Shown here: positions 1 to 10,700 of the stretch, in pieces | How the letters are laid out: each line of letters opens with the position of its first letter | How positions within the stretch are numbered: the first letter of the stretch is position 1 | Assembly: GCA_029876055.1 (NCBI GenBank) | Contig: CM056879.1 | Coordinates: 372,001 to 436,000 of the forward strand | Source: Madurella fahalii | Lineage: Eukaryota > Ascomycota > Sordariomycetes > Sordariales | DNA length: 64,000 bases | Direction: 5' to 3' | Notes under the pieces: model-generated | Databases searched by the model: none | What the model saw: only the letters and a program-made list of their open reading frames with translations | Told to the model about the DNA's origin: nothing | Program-made: the position numbers and the translations under genes

Positions 1-118
1 CGTAGGCCGAACCCAGCCAGATGGCGCCGAGGATAACCTGGGCGAAACGGTCCTGTGGCGAGATTGTCGCCTTGGACGTGTCGGCGAATGGCTCCTCGAG
101 CGAGAGGTTCTGACCCAT
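1..118 (-). CDS. 5' end of an unidentified gene (partial)
   Basis: Reading the minus strand from an ATG at 118 gives 39 open codons that run off the left edge (begins MGQNLSLEEPF, then polar residues, then AQVILGAIWLG). The last stretch is hydrophobic and could begin a membrane segment. Codon use is ordinary and GC-rich, unlike the AT-rich blocks. Too little is visible to name a family, and no stop or splice site is in view. A small organelle-membrane protein is one possibility, but that is only a guess from the polar N-terminus followed by a hydrophobic stretch. Confidence 0.5.
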   Translation of the reverse strand, partial: MGQNLSLEEPFADTSKATISPQDRFAQVILGAIWLGSAY

Positions 119-2600
119 TTTGGCAGCTGGGGTAGTAGATAGCGAGGTGGGGGGTTTGTGGCTTTAGGATGGAGAGGCGCGTAGAGATTCGGCCAGCGAG
201 ACGAAACAAATTGACTAGAAATAAAACGGGTGAGGCAAAAATGAATGTGGCCGTCGGTATCGAAGTGAAAGGGACTACAGTCAGCGACTGTCGACCAGCG
301 ATCTCTCTTGCCCGGCAATGAGCGAGTCCCGTGACGTTAGGAAAACAAAGAGAGGACGAACGAAACGCAGAGGAGAGAGAGAGAGAGCAGAAAGGCCCGC
401 ATAAGCGGTGGAGAGGTGGGGGGCCACGGCCTCTTGAACAGCGTCGTCCCCTTTCACGGACTATGGGAATTCCGAATCAAGGATTGCAAAATGCCATGAT
501 CCAAAGGAGGCATGCGACGATCTAACAGGGGCGGCTGCCGCTGCGATTGGTTCGCGCAAAAGCTTGGCTCAGACGGGCGCTTTCGCGTGCATCAGAACCC
601 CAGACATGAGACGGTTACTGATCCCAACCGTCCCACATCCCTGTCTGGGGCGCCGCCGAATGGTAGACTGGCCTGTGCGGGGGAGCGCTCGTAGCGCTGT
701 CGACGAACTGGAAACACGCCACAGTTGCAACCGAAGACAACTTCATGCAACCATCCGACGCCCTCGCTTTCTCCGTACTACATAAGGTAGTGAGCTTCGG
801 GGGAATGTAAACGGAAACCAGGGTGCCGAAAGTATCTGGCACCTATTATCTCATGTTGAATCACACGACAGCTGGCGCCATTTCTTTGGGGCTGCCAAGA
901 ATTTTGGGAGACAGAAACAAGGGCAGGCCTACTTCCAAGGCTGCCCAGCCACGCTGCGACAATCATCCGACAACGCCCGGAGTCACGGCCACACCGTGTT
1001 TTCGACCTCCTTGACCAGAGATCTGAAATTGTGATTAGGTGGCTAACCGCCCGCAATGCAAGCGACTTTCATCCCATTCAACTTGAAGACGTCAACCAAA
1101 TAAAAAAAATGCACTCTGCATGCCCTGCCTATGTTGAATGCTGAGTGGCCAAGCCAGGAGGACATCGCCCTTGGATTCATCTCTTCTCACCTAACGCCCA
1201 CTCGAATCTATCGCAAGCTATTCCGCCAATTGCCGTAGATCCCCTCGCTATATTATTCCTGACAGAAAATAGCCCTTCTGTCAAAGTAGGTAAACAGTAG
1301 GTCGAGCATACGACAAAGGTACATACGACAAAGGTACGTACACACGTACCGTACAAGCCGCTATCCGTGTCGGTCGACGGATGTCTCTTACACACATTCA
1401 CACGGACTAGGACTTATTTTCCGGATTAGTGGATGTATTTGTAGCCATCAGCCTGGATTGAATCTACGTACCTCGCAGGTAGTGTGTGTTGGTTGGGAAT
1501 GTTAAATGCATTGTGCGTAAGATTAATACTGGCTTGGATGGCCCTCAGTTCAGTCACCTCAACTCGAGTCTGAGGCAAAACCTGTCAACTAGAAGGCTAT
1601 AAAATATGATCGTACCCTATCTTGTCCTTTCGTTAACTTTCTATACCAGTGGGACCGAGCTTCTGAACCAGTTATCATCTGGGACTTTGTCGCACCTCGA
1701 ATCCTGTCAGTTGTATTCATATGGGTATATGAACCATGGGCTTCATCTCCTACAGGTAGTCTACGTGCTCGACCCCGATCCTACTGCATGCCAAGTCGCC
1801 CAACGGTATCGCATGTCAATGGAGATAAGGTAAGCAAAGTATTTTTTTGTTTGCCAGCTTTGACGGCTGATCGCCACCCTCGCCTCGAGCGTGGGTGTCA
1901 AGTCAACCTCGGAACACGAAGCCGGGCCGAAAATGACAATTACAAAACCTCAAGCGGCTTTCTCGAGTAGAGATTTTTGTCGATCGGCTGATCGTCTAGG
2001 CTCACATTTGGTTGACCTGGACGGGTGCACTTCTGATGCCTATGATGTGAGAGCTCGGTAAACATCCGACGGCCGATCATCAAACGGGAAGAGTGTCGGA
2101 GACGTTGCGGCGATTGATGCAACCCTAGCGCGTCTGTTTGACACGGGCGGCAGGATAAGTTGGCGTTGATGCGCGCACCACCGAGCACTGCTTCTCTGGA
2201 AGCGATCGGCAAACGATGAGATGAAGAAAGTTGGAAGCCCATGAATACCGGGGCGGCAGAGACTGCCGCTCTGTCTCAGTGAATTTTGTTTCCCGTCCGA
2301 ACAGGACATAGAAGTCTGATCTACGCTCAGCCGAGATCCCAGCCGATGTTTGAGATGCAATCTGCAGAGCTGTCTGTCCGATATCTCAAGGCGGACCGAG
2401 GAAGACGGAAGACATTATAAATGCTGGCAAGCCCCCTCCGGCTATGTCGGCTACCTATCCTATCCTAGCTACTTTACCCAAGAGCAAGTCCATTCCTTCA
2501 GAGTTGATCTCTCGAACCGAGTTCTGTGAACCGTTACATTCCTTTACAGCCACACTTCGCCAACAGCCCGCAAGCCGGTCTTTACTACTCTATTGCCAAC
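119..2600. other. Intergenic region, no gene recognised
   Basis: Several short ORFs occur on both strands between the divergent gene starts at 118 and 2601. None has a signal peptide, a domain signature or a good start context, and they overlap one another in several frames. A TATA box near the right end belongs to the secreted-protein gene. I see no repeats or RNA genes here. Confidence 0.5.
2416..2421 (+). promoter_or_regulatory. TATA box of the small secreted-protein gene
   Basis: A consensus TATAAA lies 180 bp upstream of the ATG at 2601, in otherwise mixed sequence. It is the only TATA match close to this gene in the right orientation. Confidence 0.5.
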
Positions 2601-2978
2601 ATGTATACCAAGACGCTCCTTGTCGCTCTCTTCGCGGCCTCGGCTGCCTCAGCTTCTGTCATCCGCGTCCGCCAGGCCGGCGGGAATGCCCCTGACTTTG
2701 GCCAATGCACACCAACCATGGACTTCCAGTTTGGCCGAAATGGCCGCGCGGCGGATGAGGGTACCTTCCTTCCCACCGACCCCCTGGTGGCCCAGGGCCA
2801 GTCGGAGGCCTTGAACCCCAACATAATCACCAACCGCATCTGTGATCAGCTCACGAACGTGTGCGAGGCGAACGACGCTGCCAAGGAACTGTGCGCCCAG
2901 GCCCAGGCCCAAGTTCAGGCTCTGGGCACCAAGGACGCCACTACGGCCGATGCATTCAATGCTGCCCTTGGCTTCTAG
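2601..2978 (+). CDS. Small secreted protein (125 aa)
   Basis: The ATG at 2601 follows GCCAAC and opens a classical signal peptide (MYTKTLLVALFAASAASA) with predicted cleavage after Ala-Ser-Ala. An earlier in-frame ATG at 2526 would bury this signal inside the protein, so I chose the later start. The mature part begins SVIRVRQAGG, with an Arg-rich site that could be trimmed, and then carries four cysteines (in GQCTP, RICDQ, NVCEA and ELCAQ). It ends in an Ala/Gln-rich tail and is intronless. It resembles small conserved secreted proteins of ascomycetes that have no assigned role. A wall-associated or effector-like function is possible but not shown. Confidence 0.8.
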   Translation: MYTKTLLVALFAASAASASVIRVRQAGGNAPDFGQCTPTMDFQFGRNGRAADEGTFLPTDPLVAQGQSEALNPNIITNRICDQLTNVCEANDAAKELCAQAQAQVQALGTKDATTADAFNAALGF

Positions 2979-4071
2979 AGTTTTGGGGAGGCACAAACTG
3001 TCGGACGCAAGGCTTATTCCGGTTCTGACCTAAGCGTGCTCTATATCTGCGGTGGGGAACAGGATTGGAGCTCCATGTATATACACCAAAAAGGCGAGAG
3101 ATCCGAGAAGCTGCGGCATTCGGTTCATGGTTACGAAGCCTCGTACTGGAAACGTCGGGTCTTTGTACAAGATTATGAAGAGAGCTTGTCAGCTTCATCA
3201 TCTCCAGCCGTAACATTGCCGAGCTTGTTGAAACTCGGAAGACAATCAAGATCTTTGGGGCATTGTTGGTTCCTTTCGAATCGCGCTTCTGCATTCAGTC
3301 GTCTTTAGCATTGGCACATTATTGATTCTCAGCCTACTGACTTCAGCAACACTCCGTTTTAGTCAAGAGGTATGGCGGTGACTCGGCTTTGTGTCGTAAT
3401 AACTCCCAACCTGCTACTACTGTACGGGCGGCTAAGGGTTTGTGACAGGGTCTGGCCTAATCACATTCTGGCTGCTTCAGACCCAAGGTATTTCTTACGA
3501 CGCTCTGTCTTCTTGCGCTTGGATGAGCTGAGAGGGGCGCTGTCCAGGCCTCGGGTGCTGGAAAACGGGCGTGGAATTTAACCTGCAGCAGTTGACGTCA
3601 ACAACACAGGCCAACCTTGGTTTCCCGCCTCGCGGTTTTTGGTGCCTGGGCCCGCAGTTTTATTCGCACAGCGGAAGCAGTCCGGAGAAGCGCTCCATTG
3701 GCCGTTTTGTGTCCCTGGCTGTTCGGGTCAGAGTCTGATGTCATCATGACCCCGGCTATCCGCACCCCCACTATTAGATCATCACAGCAAAACACTCGAG
3801 AGAGGTCATAGAACACCTTTTAAATACAGGGACTACGGTGACACCTTGTTAGATTTAGCACTCAGATTCACCGTTGGCTTCCTCAAGAGTGCCTTACCTA
3901 GCGATCCCCCGCTTGCATTATTGTCTACATAGACTAAACAACTCCCATCGCGGTTTCAGAGTTCTTACTGAACTTACACGACCCCACCTCAAAAAAACAC
4001 CCAGCCACCAAAGCCACTCGACCCAAGTACAAAAAAAACCCCCCAAAAAAGACAAAAAGAAGAACAACAAA
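2979..4071. other. Intergenic region
   Basis: This holds the 3' flank of the secreted-protein gene and the 5' flank of the gene at 4072. Short ORFs on both strands show no recognisable features. The last 150 bases are A/C-rich (runs of CCACC and AAAAACCCC), typical of a fungal 5' leader. An upstream reading frame open from 3874 crosses this leader and is probably untranslated. Confidence 0.5.
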
Positions 4072-4464
4072 ATGTCCAACATGTTCCGCTCACGCACCGG
4101 CCCGCTGCTCATCGCAGCCGGCCTCTTCGGCGGGCTGCTGTACACGACAGCGGGCGGCTCGCAGCAGCCGCGGCCAGCGACGACGGGGGGCCAGGGCGGC
4201 GGCGGCGGCGTGTCCGAGACGCTGCAGGGGATCGCGGGGCAGGGGGGCCGGTCGGCGCGGGACGAGCAGCGCGTCGAGAACGACCCCAAGGACACGCGGA
4301 TGGCCACGGCGTCGCCGTCGGCCGACAGCAAGCGCAACCCGCAGAAGGTGCGCGGCGACCTCGGCGGCGACGACAACACCCCCGGCGGCGGCGGCCAGGG
4401 CAAGCACATCGGCGACAAGGGCGAGGGGTCTGGCGACTTGCCGTGGAAGAAGGTCGGGAAATGA
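4072..4464 (+). CDS. Small one-helix hypothetical protein (130 aa)
   Basis: The ATG at 4072 has an excellent context (CAACAAAATG). A positively charged N-terminus (MSNMFRSRTG) precedes one hydrophobic segment of about 18 residues (PLLIAAGLFGGLLYTTAGG). This pattern suits a mitochondrial or other membrane anchor. The rest is low-complexity and hydrophilic: glycine runs, a charged middle, then a Gly/Lys-rich tail ending PWKKVGK. GC content is very high. No catalytic domain is visible. The 196-codon frame open from 3874 is longer, but its extra part is leader-like (repeated Lys/Pro/Ser from A/C tracts), so I prefer the internal start. Confidence 0.7.
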   Translation: MSNMFRSRTGPLLIAAGLFGGLLYTTAGGSQQPRPATTGGQGGGGGVSETLQGIAGQGGRSARDEQRVENDPKDTRMATASPSADSKRNPQKVRGDLGGDDNTPGGGGQGKHIGDKGEGSGDLPWKKVGK

Positions 4465-5110
4465 TTTGCGGGTTGTCCGTTTTGGAGTCTGCTCTTCCTT
4501 GCTACCTGCGTTAATTAGGTGCTGGAGGGCGGTGGGATGTGGGAGGGAAGGAGAGGGAGGGGGAGGAGTTTGGGTGTAGATAGTATGCTGTGGGGACGTG
4601 TAAATTGCTACTCGTGGAGTTAAATACATAGAGTATTGGGCTTTTATGTTTATGGCACAGATTCTTTTGGCGTAGAAGCTTTACGCAGCGTAATTAGAAT
4701 GGGACGGTTTGTAGGCCACTATGGATTATATTGCGTCTACATACGGTATTACCAGCCGGCGGAAACGCTCACGACATCAGCCTAACAAGGGTGTGTTTGT
4801 GAAGGACTTTTGGGCTATGGCTATGTTTCGCGGCATGGGATTTGTTTTGATGCTGAGCCGCCTTACATGACCACCGGCTGGGCCAGTCTAGTCCCTTGCC
4901 GGTCAGAGGGCAAGATGTCAGACTGAACTCCCGGGGAAATATCAAGTAAGGTACAGTGCCTTAGTTGATGGGTATCAAAATGGAATAATTAATGCCTGAT
5001 TAGAAACGCTGTTTCCATATGCCCCCCACCACTCACCTTCCTGGCTACTGCCGTGGAGTAAACAAAATATCGTCGACATAGTATGTCCGAGCATTTGAAA
5101 TGCTATTAAC
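4465..5110. other. Intergenic region between convergent genes
   Basis: The region contains the 3' ends of the plus-strand gene ending at 4464 and the minus-strand WSC gene ending at 5111. No ORF, RNA gene or repeat stands out. Confidence 0.5.
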
Positions 5111-6600
5111 TCAGTACAACCTTATGTTGAATGTGACATCGCCGTTCGACCCACTGTCAAAGTACCCCGTCGCTCGAACCCAAGAACTCGGCGAAAGGGC
5201 GCCTGACGGAATGCCAGCCACGGTTTTGAGAACGGTATTTCCGTCCTGCGTACCGATGTAGAAATTCACGGCGCATCCTGGGTTGGCTTGGCTGGCTCGA
5301 ACAAACTGCGTTTGAAAATACCCGAGTTAGAAACTCCACGCCTGAAGTGAAAGCCAGGATGGAAACATACGGCACTTAAATCATATCTCGTGTTTGGAAG
5401 CAGAGTGATGACTTGGTTAAACTAGGCCTGAACCGGCTGGGCGCCTGCGAGGTAGGTAATAGACCCCGAATACAAGCCAGTATGGACCTGGTCAGGGTTC
5501 TGGAAGTTGTAGGTGAGGTAAATAGGACGCAACGTCTTGACTATCCAAGAGTTCAGGTCTCCTTCGAAATCTGAGTTTACGACGGGGTTCGTTGGTTCCG
5601 GAGGCAATACGGTGGTCAAAATCTGTGTGCCTTGGTGTTAGATACGGTGCGTATAGGCCCGTACGGACGCAGAGAAGCAAAGCTTACGGTGGAGGATGAG
5701 GGCCCGGCGATAGATGACGACGTAGAAGAACTGGCAGTAATCTCGGGGAGGACCGAGGAAGAGGAAGTCATCGCTGCCTCGGATATCGTGGAGTTGATAG
5801 TGCTGCTGGCCACGCTGGTCGCGGAGTCGGTAACCGGGCTGCTAGAGCTTGTCGATGACTCTTGGACCGTCTTTCGGTACATGTTCAAACGACTGCCGGC
5901 TCCAGAAGTCTGCGAGGTGTCTCCGGGGCAAGGGAAACTGCACTCGGCATTGCTGGTTGGCACACTGCCCTCGTTGACCGTGTTTCCACAGAAGCACTGC
6001 CCAAGTTAGCGATCCATCCAAAGTGATGGTTATTTCTCGTCGGCCTCCTCACCTCCCGCCCATACTCAACTCCACACCACGTGTATTGATTGCATGCGGT
6101 GGCGCATTTCTGGACCGTCATGCTATCATCGTAGAAGGAGGCGTCACTCAAGGCCCTGCCGTTGGAGGCCTCGGTGTAGTAGCCCTCGCTTGCGTATCCT
6201 ACCGGGGCGGGTGTCGGAATGGTTGTCGACGACGAAGTGGCAGTGCTTGCCGGTGCGTCGCCGAATTGGTACAAATAGAGACGCCAGTCCCCTCCGCACA
6301 TGTCGTTGGGGTTGCCGGAGCAAGGGAAACCGCAATCGCTCTCCGGCGCAGGGGTAGCGCCGGGCATAAAAGCGTTGCCGCAGAAGCACTGCGGTAATCT
6401 CCTTGTCAGTCACACTCTCGATAAAGTCTGGGTGTTCTCACCTCGGTGTAGTACTCCAGGCCAAACAAGGAGTATCCGGCTTCGGAGCAAATGCCGGCGC
6501 ACGTCTCAACATCCATATCGTCGGACCTCTCCGCCTTTCCGGTCAAGGCACGGCCAGCCAGTGAGCTCGGCGTAGCATCCGCGGGAGAAGGGTGTCGTCG
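5111..6600 (-). pseudogene. Two-WSC-domain cell-wall/sensor protein, decayed
   Basis: Five exons can be placed on the minus strand: from about 6600 to 6442, then 6388-6053, 5996-5688, 5622-5371 and 5305-5111. The last four are all phase 0 with GT-AG borders. The first WSC domain spans exons 1-2 (GCYAELTG, then CGICSEAG-like, then CFCGNAF). The second spans exons 2-3. A Ser/Thr-rich linker and a C-terminal beta-rich, CBM-like domain (VVNSDFEGDLNSW, later SWVRATGYFDSG) follow. WSC domains bind wall polysaccharides at the cell surface. Damage includes an extra base near 6556 that shifts frame inside WSC1, an in-frame TAG at 5422-5424, a Cys-to-Tyr change at the start of WSC2, and no visible signal peptide. 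A MITE lies just upstream. I judge it a pseudogene, although single-base sequencing error could explain the frameshift. Confidence 0.75.
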
Positions 6601-6770
6601 GGATTGGGGAGGGCGCCGGATCTGACTTTCGTACGTACAGATTAAGCCTGTTATAAAAGACGAATTCACTCATTCCGCCCCCGGAAATCCCTTGCCGCTT
6701 TTGGTGTCGGGCACAGGCGCTACACACCCTAGCACGGGCACTGCACACCCTTAGCACCGGCGCTAAGCAC

Positions 6771-7065
6771 TGTCAGATAAAATGCAGATTTAGCATTCTA
6801 CGACAAACAATCGTGGAGCTCCCCACCTTTTGGGTGTTTGGTGTAGTTGGTAGTTTGCGACAAGCACCACTGCACCGGCATGCCCCACTGTACCACAATA
6901 CCAACAACTGCAACTGCAACCGAGGGAGCCCAAAATATATACTCAAAGAGGATGCAAACGACCCCCTGCAACTGAAGGACATGTCACAAACTACCAACTA
7001 CACCAAAAGGTGGGGAGCTCCACGATTGTTAGTCGTAGAATGCTAAACCTGCATTTTATCTGACA
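6771..7065. mobile_element. MITE with terminal inverted repeats of about 90 bp
   Basis: The two ends are near-perfect inverted copies. Both begin TGTCAGATAAAATGCAG and run about 84-92 bp inward to TGTAGTTGGTAGTTTG. The right arm lacks 8 bp present in the left arm. The 120-bp centre is unique and non-coding. No clear target duplication is visible, although both flanks contain CAC. It sits immediately 5' of the decayed WSC gene. A detached arm of the same family lies at 29522-29612. Confidence 0.75.
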
Positions 7066-7271
7066 CACCCCCTCAGCTCTAAAGACATCCTGAGGGTTTA
7101 GGGCTGGAGACCTTTTGCCTCCTGGAGACCACCAACTCCGTTTACCCGCACCTCGTCTCGAGCTTATGTAAGGTCTTAGCGCTTTTCGCCGGGTGGCAGA
7201 TCTGCTCTGCGCGGGATCGAACCCACGACCTTTTAATCAGCTAGCACCAAAGAGGCACTGAGACTCTTAAT
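7066..7271. other. tRNA-related fragment in a repeat-flanked spacer
   Basis: On the minus strand, around 7230-7205, there is a T-arm-like stretch (GGTCGTGGGTTCGATCCC) preceded by a possible anticodon-loop remnant (CTGATTAAAAGG). No acceptor stem closes and no convincing A box or D-arm is seen. This is best read as a degenerate tRNA 3' half or part of a tRNA-derived SINE, not a working tRNA gene. Confidence 0.25.
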
Positions 7272-8033
7272 TGTCGGAAACACGGCACCTCTGAATCTTG
7301 GGAAATGACAGTTCAGGATTTTTTATGTGTCTTGTCTTGATTGTGTTGATTGTGTTGATTGTCCCTGTTGTGTTCTGTTGCTCTCCTCTGTCCGTCTATC
7401 TTTGCTGGAGAGTTTGCTCCTTTTATAGACGAGATACGCGTACAGGATGACGTTCGTACCGTGGCGCAGTTAGCTGCCAGTCTTCCTTAGCTCAATAGAG
7501 TACATGGGCTTGGCTCCCACACTAGATCCTGTGATCCTGATCCTTTGGCACATGATCCTTTTGACAGGACATTCCCGACTTTTCTACATCCTACTCATAC
7601 ACTATATTTATGCTCTTATAATTCCTATAAGTATAGCATCTTCTATTACCAAATACGCTTGGACTTTCCCAACTCCTTCCCAAATTCTTCTTTCTATACT
7701 TTACTATGGCCTCGACTTCATCTAGTCCTTCTTAGCTATCATTTGCTTTAAGATATTATATGTCAAAAGGATCATGTGCCAAAGGATCAGGATCACAGGA
7801 TCTAGTGCAGGAGTCAAACCCATGTACTCTAGTCAGCTAAAGCAGGCTGGCAGCTGACTGTGCCATTGAACAGACGTTATCCTATACGGGTATCTCGTCT
7901 ATAAAAGGAGCAAGCTCTCTAGCACAGATGGAGACAATGCACACAGAGACAATGAACACAATCAAGAAGACAACACACATAAAAAACCCTTAACTGTCAT
8001 TTCCCAAGATTCAGAGGTGCCGTGTTTCCGACA
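7272..8033. repeat. Two family-1 LTRs in inverted orientation
   Basis: A plus-oriented family-1 LTR (7272-7566, TGTCGGAAAC to TTTTGACA) and a minus-oriented, more diverged copy (7761-8033) enclose a unique AT-rich centre of about 195 bp. The outer flanks (TTAAT and TTATA) are only partly alike, so a single insertion with a clean target duplication is not proven. The same LTR occurs alone at 13391-13685 and 33008-33286 with perfect 5-bp duplications, which identifies the unit as an LTR. Confidence 0.7.
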
Positions 8034-8264
8034 TTATAGACGCTTGTAAGACAATATACGGAAGGGCTTTAACTGATCCAGATAAAGTAATCGCCTTAGC
8101 CTTAGAGAATAGGCTCCTTGACCGGTCTACAATTGACCCTTACCCTATCTGTAGGAAGTTGAAGCCAAAGAGCAAAAAGGCATATAGCCGAGATCTCCGG
8201 ATATAGAAGGTGTAAATCAGTAGCTACCTCGAGTAGTTAGAAGAGCAACTGATCTGGAAATAGC
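8034..8264 (+). other. Unidentified coding-like remnant
   Basis: The plus strand carries a short open stretch rich in charged residues (DPDKVIALALENRLL, PKSKKAYSRDL) before stops appear. The frame can be followed across the solo LTR at 8265-8654 into RIP-damaged sequence beyond. I do not recognise the family. It may be part of the same decayed gene as the DUF3435-like relic downstream. Confidence 0.3.
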
Positions 8265-8654
8265 TGTCAAAAGGGTCAAGAAGCTGGATCCTGGATCTGC
8301 AAAACACGAACCCGGATCAGTGTGATCCGGATTAGTGCGTCTCGGATAAGTGTGATCCGATCTCTCGGAGACCCGTTAACCCGGGTCTCCGTGGTCCAGG
8401 AAATTGGGAATAAGAAGGAAGCTCACCTCCGTTAGACAAGGAAGAAAACAAGACATCCTCAATTTTCCATCCTCAATTTTCCATCCTCAATTTTCTATCC
8501 TCAATTTTCCATCCTCAATTTTCCATCCTCAATTTTCCATCCTCAATTTTCCATCCTCAATTTTCCATCCTCAATTTTCCATCCTCAATTTTCCATCCTC
8601 AATTTTCCATCCCAAGTTTAACTCCGAACGTTCAGAGGTGCTATGCATCCGACA
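8265..8654 (-). repeat. Solo LTR, family 2 (copy 1), TSD ATAGC
   Basis: Read on the minus strand it begins TGTCGGATGCATAGCACC and ends CCCTTTTGACA. ATAGC occurs immediately on both sides (8260-8264 and 8655-8659). No internal retrotransposon sequence is present, so this is a solo LTR. It contains an expanded 14-bp tandem array. Two other copies lie at 19336 and 47980. Its ends resemble those of family 1. Confidence 0.85.
8457..8610. repeat. 14-bp minisatellite, 11 units
   Basis: Eleven consecutive copies of CCTCAATTTTCCAT, with one variant in unit 3, lie inside the family-2 LTR. The other two copies of this LTR have only about two or three degenerate units. Reading across it gives a spurious Phe/Pro/Ser/Ile repeat protein on the plus strand, which I do not call. 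Confidence 0.95.
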
Positions 8655-9599
8655 ATAGCTACCTAAAAAGATATTTAAATTCAGATCTAATAAATATATA
8701 AACTATAAAATATTTTACTGAGACAGTATAGTGCGGGATAAAAGGCCAACTTAATAAAACATCTAGAATACTAACTCCTCGTAGTATACGGATTAAATAT
8801 AACGATTCTATAATACTTAGAAATAGAAGAACTATAGAGCTATTCCTAAAAAAGTTAAATACTCTATAGCCCTAGTAAGTTTATTATATCCGTACTATCG
8901 ACGTTAAATGCCGCCGATACTAATAAATAGAAAGTTTATTTAGAGCGAACTAAGAGATAAGATTAGCATAGAAGATATTAAGCGGGATATAACACTCTTA
9001 ATATTAAAAAACTACGTTTATATATAGGAACAACTATAGTTTTACGACCATTATAACTATATATACGATATGTATCGAATAGATAATTCTAACCTACTAA
9101 ATAACTACTACTTTACTTTAGCTAGGTTATAGGAAGTATATTAGGCTAAGTATCAGATAAGAGTTACGGATAGGAAGAAACGAGGTCCGATCTATAACCT
9201 CGCTTATAAAATATTAAGTTTATAGTTATATAGAAAGATAGAGAACCGGAGTTTAAATTAGGCTTCAAGAGGAAGTACTATAAAAAGATAGACGAGAAAT
9301 AGTAAAATATAAATCTTCTCCGTCTCCAATATAATACTAACCAATATTCAGACTGGAATACCTTATAATAGAGAGGATAGAAGGATCTAACAGCTTACTA
9401 CTACTTCTTTATACCTAGCCAATATTGTACTAGCTTGCTAATATCCTCTCCTTTAATATACTTAAGGAATACTATAATATCGAGGATATCCTTGGCTCGA
9501 GCTACTGGAAAGTGAAGATATCTAGGTACTAGAGTAGGTAAAGGATAAGAAGAACTACTAGGTGAGAATAAAGATCTGACAGCTTAGAGGAGACAGGTA
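8655..9599. other. AT-rich RIP-damaged sequence
   Basis: Long AT-rich stretch with stops in every frame and strong TA enrichment. It probably holds the N-terminal part of the recombinase-like relic that follows, but I cannot align it to a family by eye. Confidence 0.4.
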
Positions 9600-10440
9600 T
9601 CTGAGTAGGCGGTATATATAGAATTCGTTAATAGCATAGGTATATATACTCTATATCGCGAGATCCTTATCAAGACTAATAGTATATAGTCCAGTCCCTA
9701 CAATATAATATATACTACTATTAATAAAATATATATTAGATAGTAATGTAGTAATAAGGTAAATATTGAAATTCGCTAGATAAAGAAACCCAAAAGTTCT
9801 CCTTAACTATTATCTAGATAATTTATATACTATTGATAGTACTACTATCTTCCTTAGAATGAAATCCAGAAACGACCTTACCTAAAACTTCTGTTCTACT
9901 ACAATGAAGAGAAATACGCAGCTACCTCAGATACTCCCTTCTAATATCAAGGCGGAACTAGAGAACTAGTAGGAATAAATTCAGCTAACGGATAAACTTA
10001 ATCGCCTTAAGCTGCAAATCAGATTGGTCTAAGAGGAGGATATAGCTAGCCGTCTCAACGTCGAGCAAAACCGATTATATAAGAAGTACTGAAGACTTAA
10101 GTATACGACCTTAAAGGAATTCTAGAAGAGCCGAGTCAGAGTATACCCAGCTAAACCGGAGGAATATAAATAAAGCGACTAGCGAAAGAGCTATTTCGAC
10201 CGTATTCGTTACCTAAAACCTGAATTAGACTACTTTACCTATACTCTATTGCTAAGAGTCCCTCTATATAGTCCTTAAAGGATCTTAGTTCTCCAAAACC
10301 TTATTACTCTCTAGAGGAACGGTTACTGTATAGCGTACTATGAAGTATTATACGCTATAAATAGTCACTACCTAGTCTCTTCCTATGATCTAGAGATAGA
10401 ATAGTAAGAAAGCTCCCTTATACAGCTACTATTGTTCTAC
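9600..10440 (+). pseudogene. DUF3435-like tyrosine-recombinase relic (C-terminal part)
   Basis: A single plus-strand frame with many TAG/TAA stops retains a recognisable order of motifs: LYREILIKTNS, then IDSTTIFLRMKSR, TMKRNTQLPQILP, KLNRLKLQIR, EEDIASRLNVEQNRLY and KKY-RLKYTTLKEF. This order matches my knowledge of the C-terminal half of fungal DUF3435 proteins. That superfamily includes the tyrosine recombinases that mobilise Starship elements as well as many non-captain relatives. Stops fall where CAG or TGG codons would be expected, as RIP predicts. No intact catalytic R-H-R-Y set can be read. Whether it ever was a Starship captain is unknown. Confidence 0.5.
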
Positions 10441-10700
10441 CGCTAACATAATATATTTATATTAGGATTCCTATTAAGAAAAGATAGAGATATATATTTC
10501 GCTATTATAAGAAGTATTATAAAGTAGAATTTAGCTTTATTCAGTTCTATTTCCTTTACAATACGTAGGAAACTAGTAAGATAGACTAAGAGGTCTATTG
10601 TCAGAGCTATATTGATAACAAAAAAACACCTTTCTAAATACAATCTAGTTACCTTCTATATCGCTATTACTTGTACTAGATATTGCTCTAGATATTGAAA
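10441..10700. other. AT-rich spacer
   Basis: RIP-like AT-rich sequence. A 66-codon minus-strand frame here is hydrophobic only because of the base composition. Confidence 0.4.

Noticed and set aside
2040..2360. 106-codon and 100-codon minus-strand ORFs
   Set aside because: Mutually overlapping frames without motifs in the promoter region of the secreted-protein gene.
7186..7262. Functional tRNA gene
   Set aside because: Only a T-arm-like piece is present; acceptor stem and D-arm cannot be formed.
8404..8658. 84-codon repetitive Phe/Pro/Ser ORF
   Set aside because: It is the translation of the 14-bp LTR minisatellite; there is no start context and no conservation in the other LTR copies.
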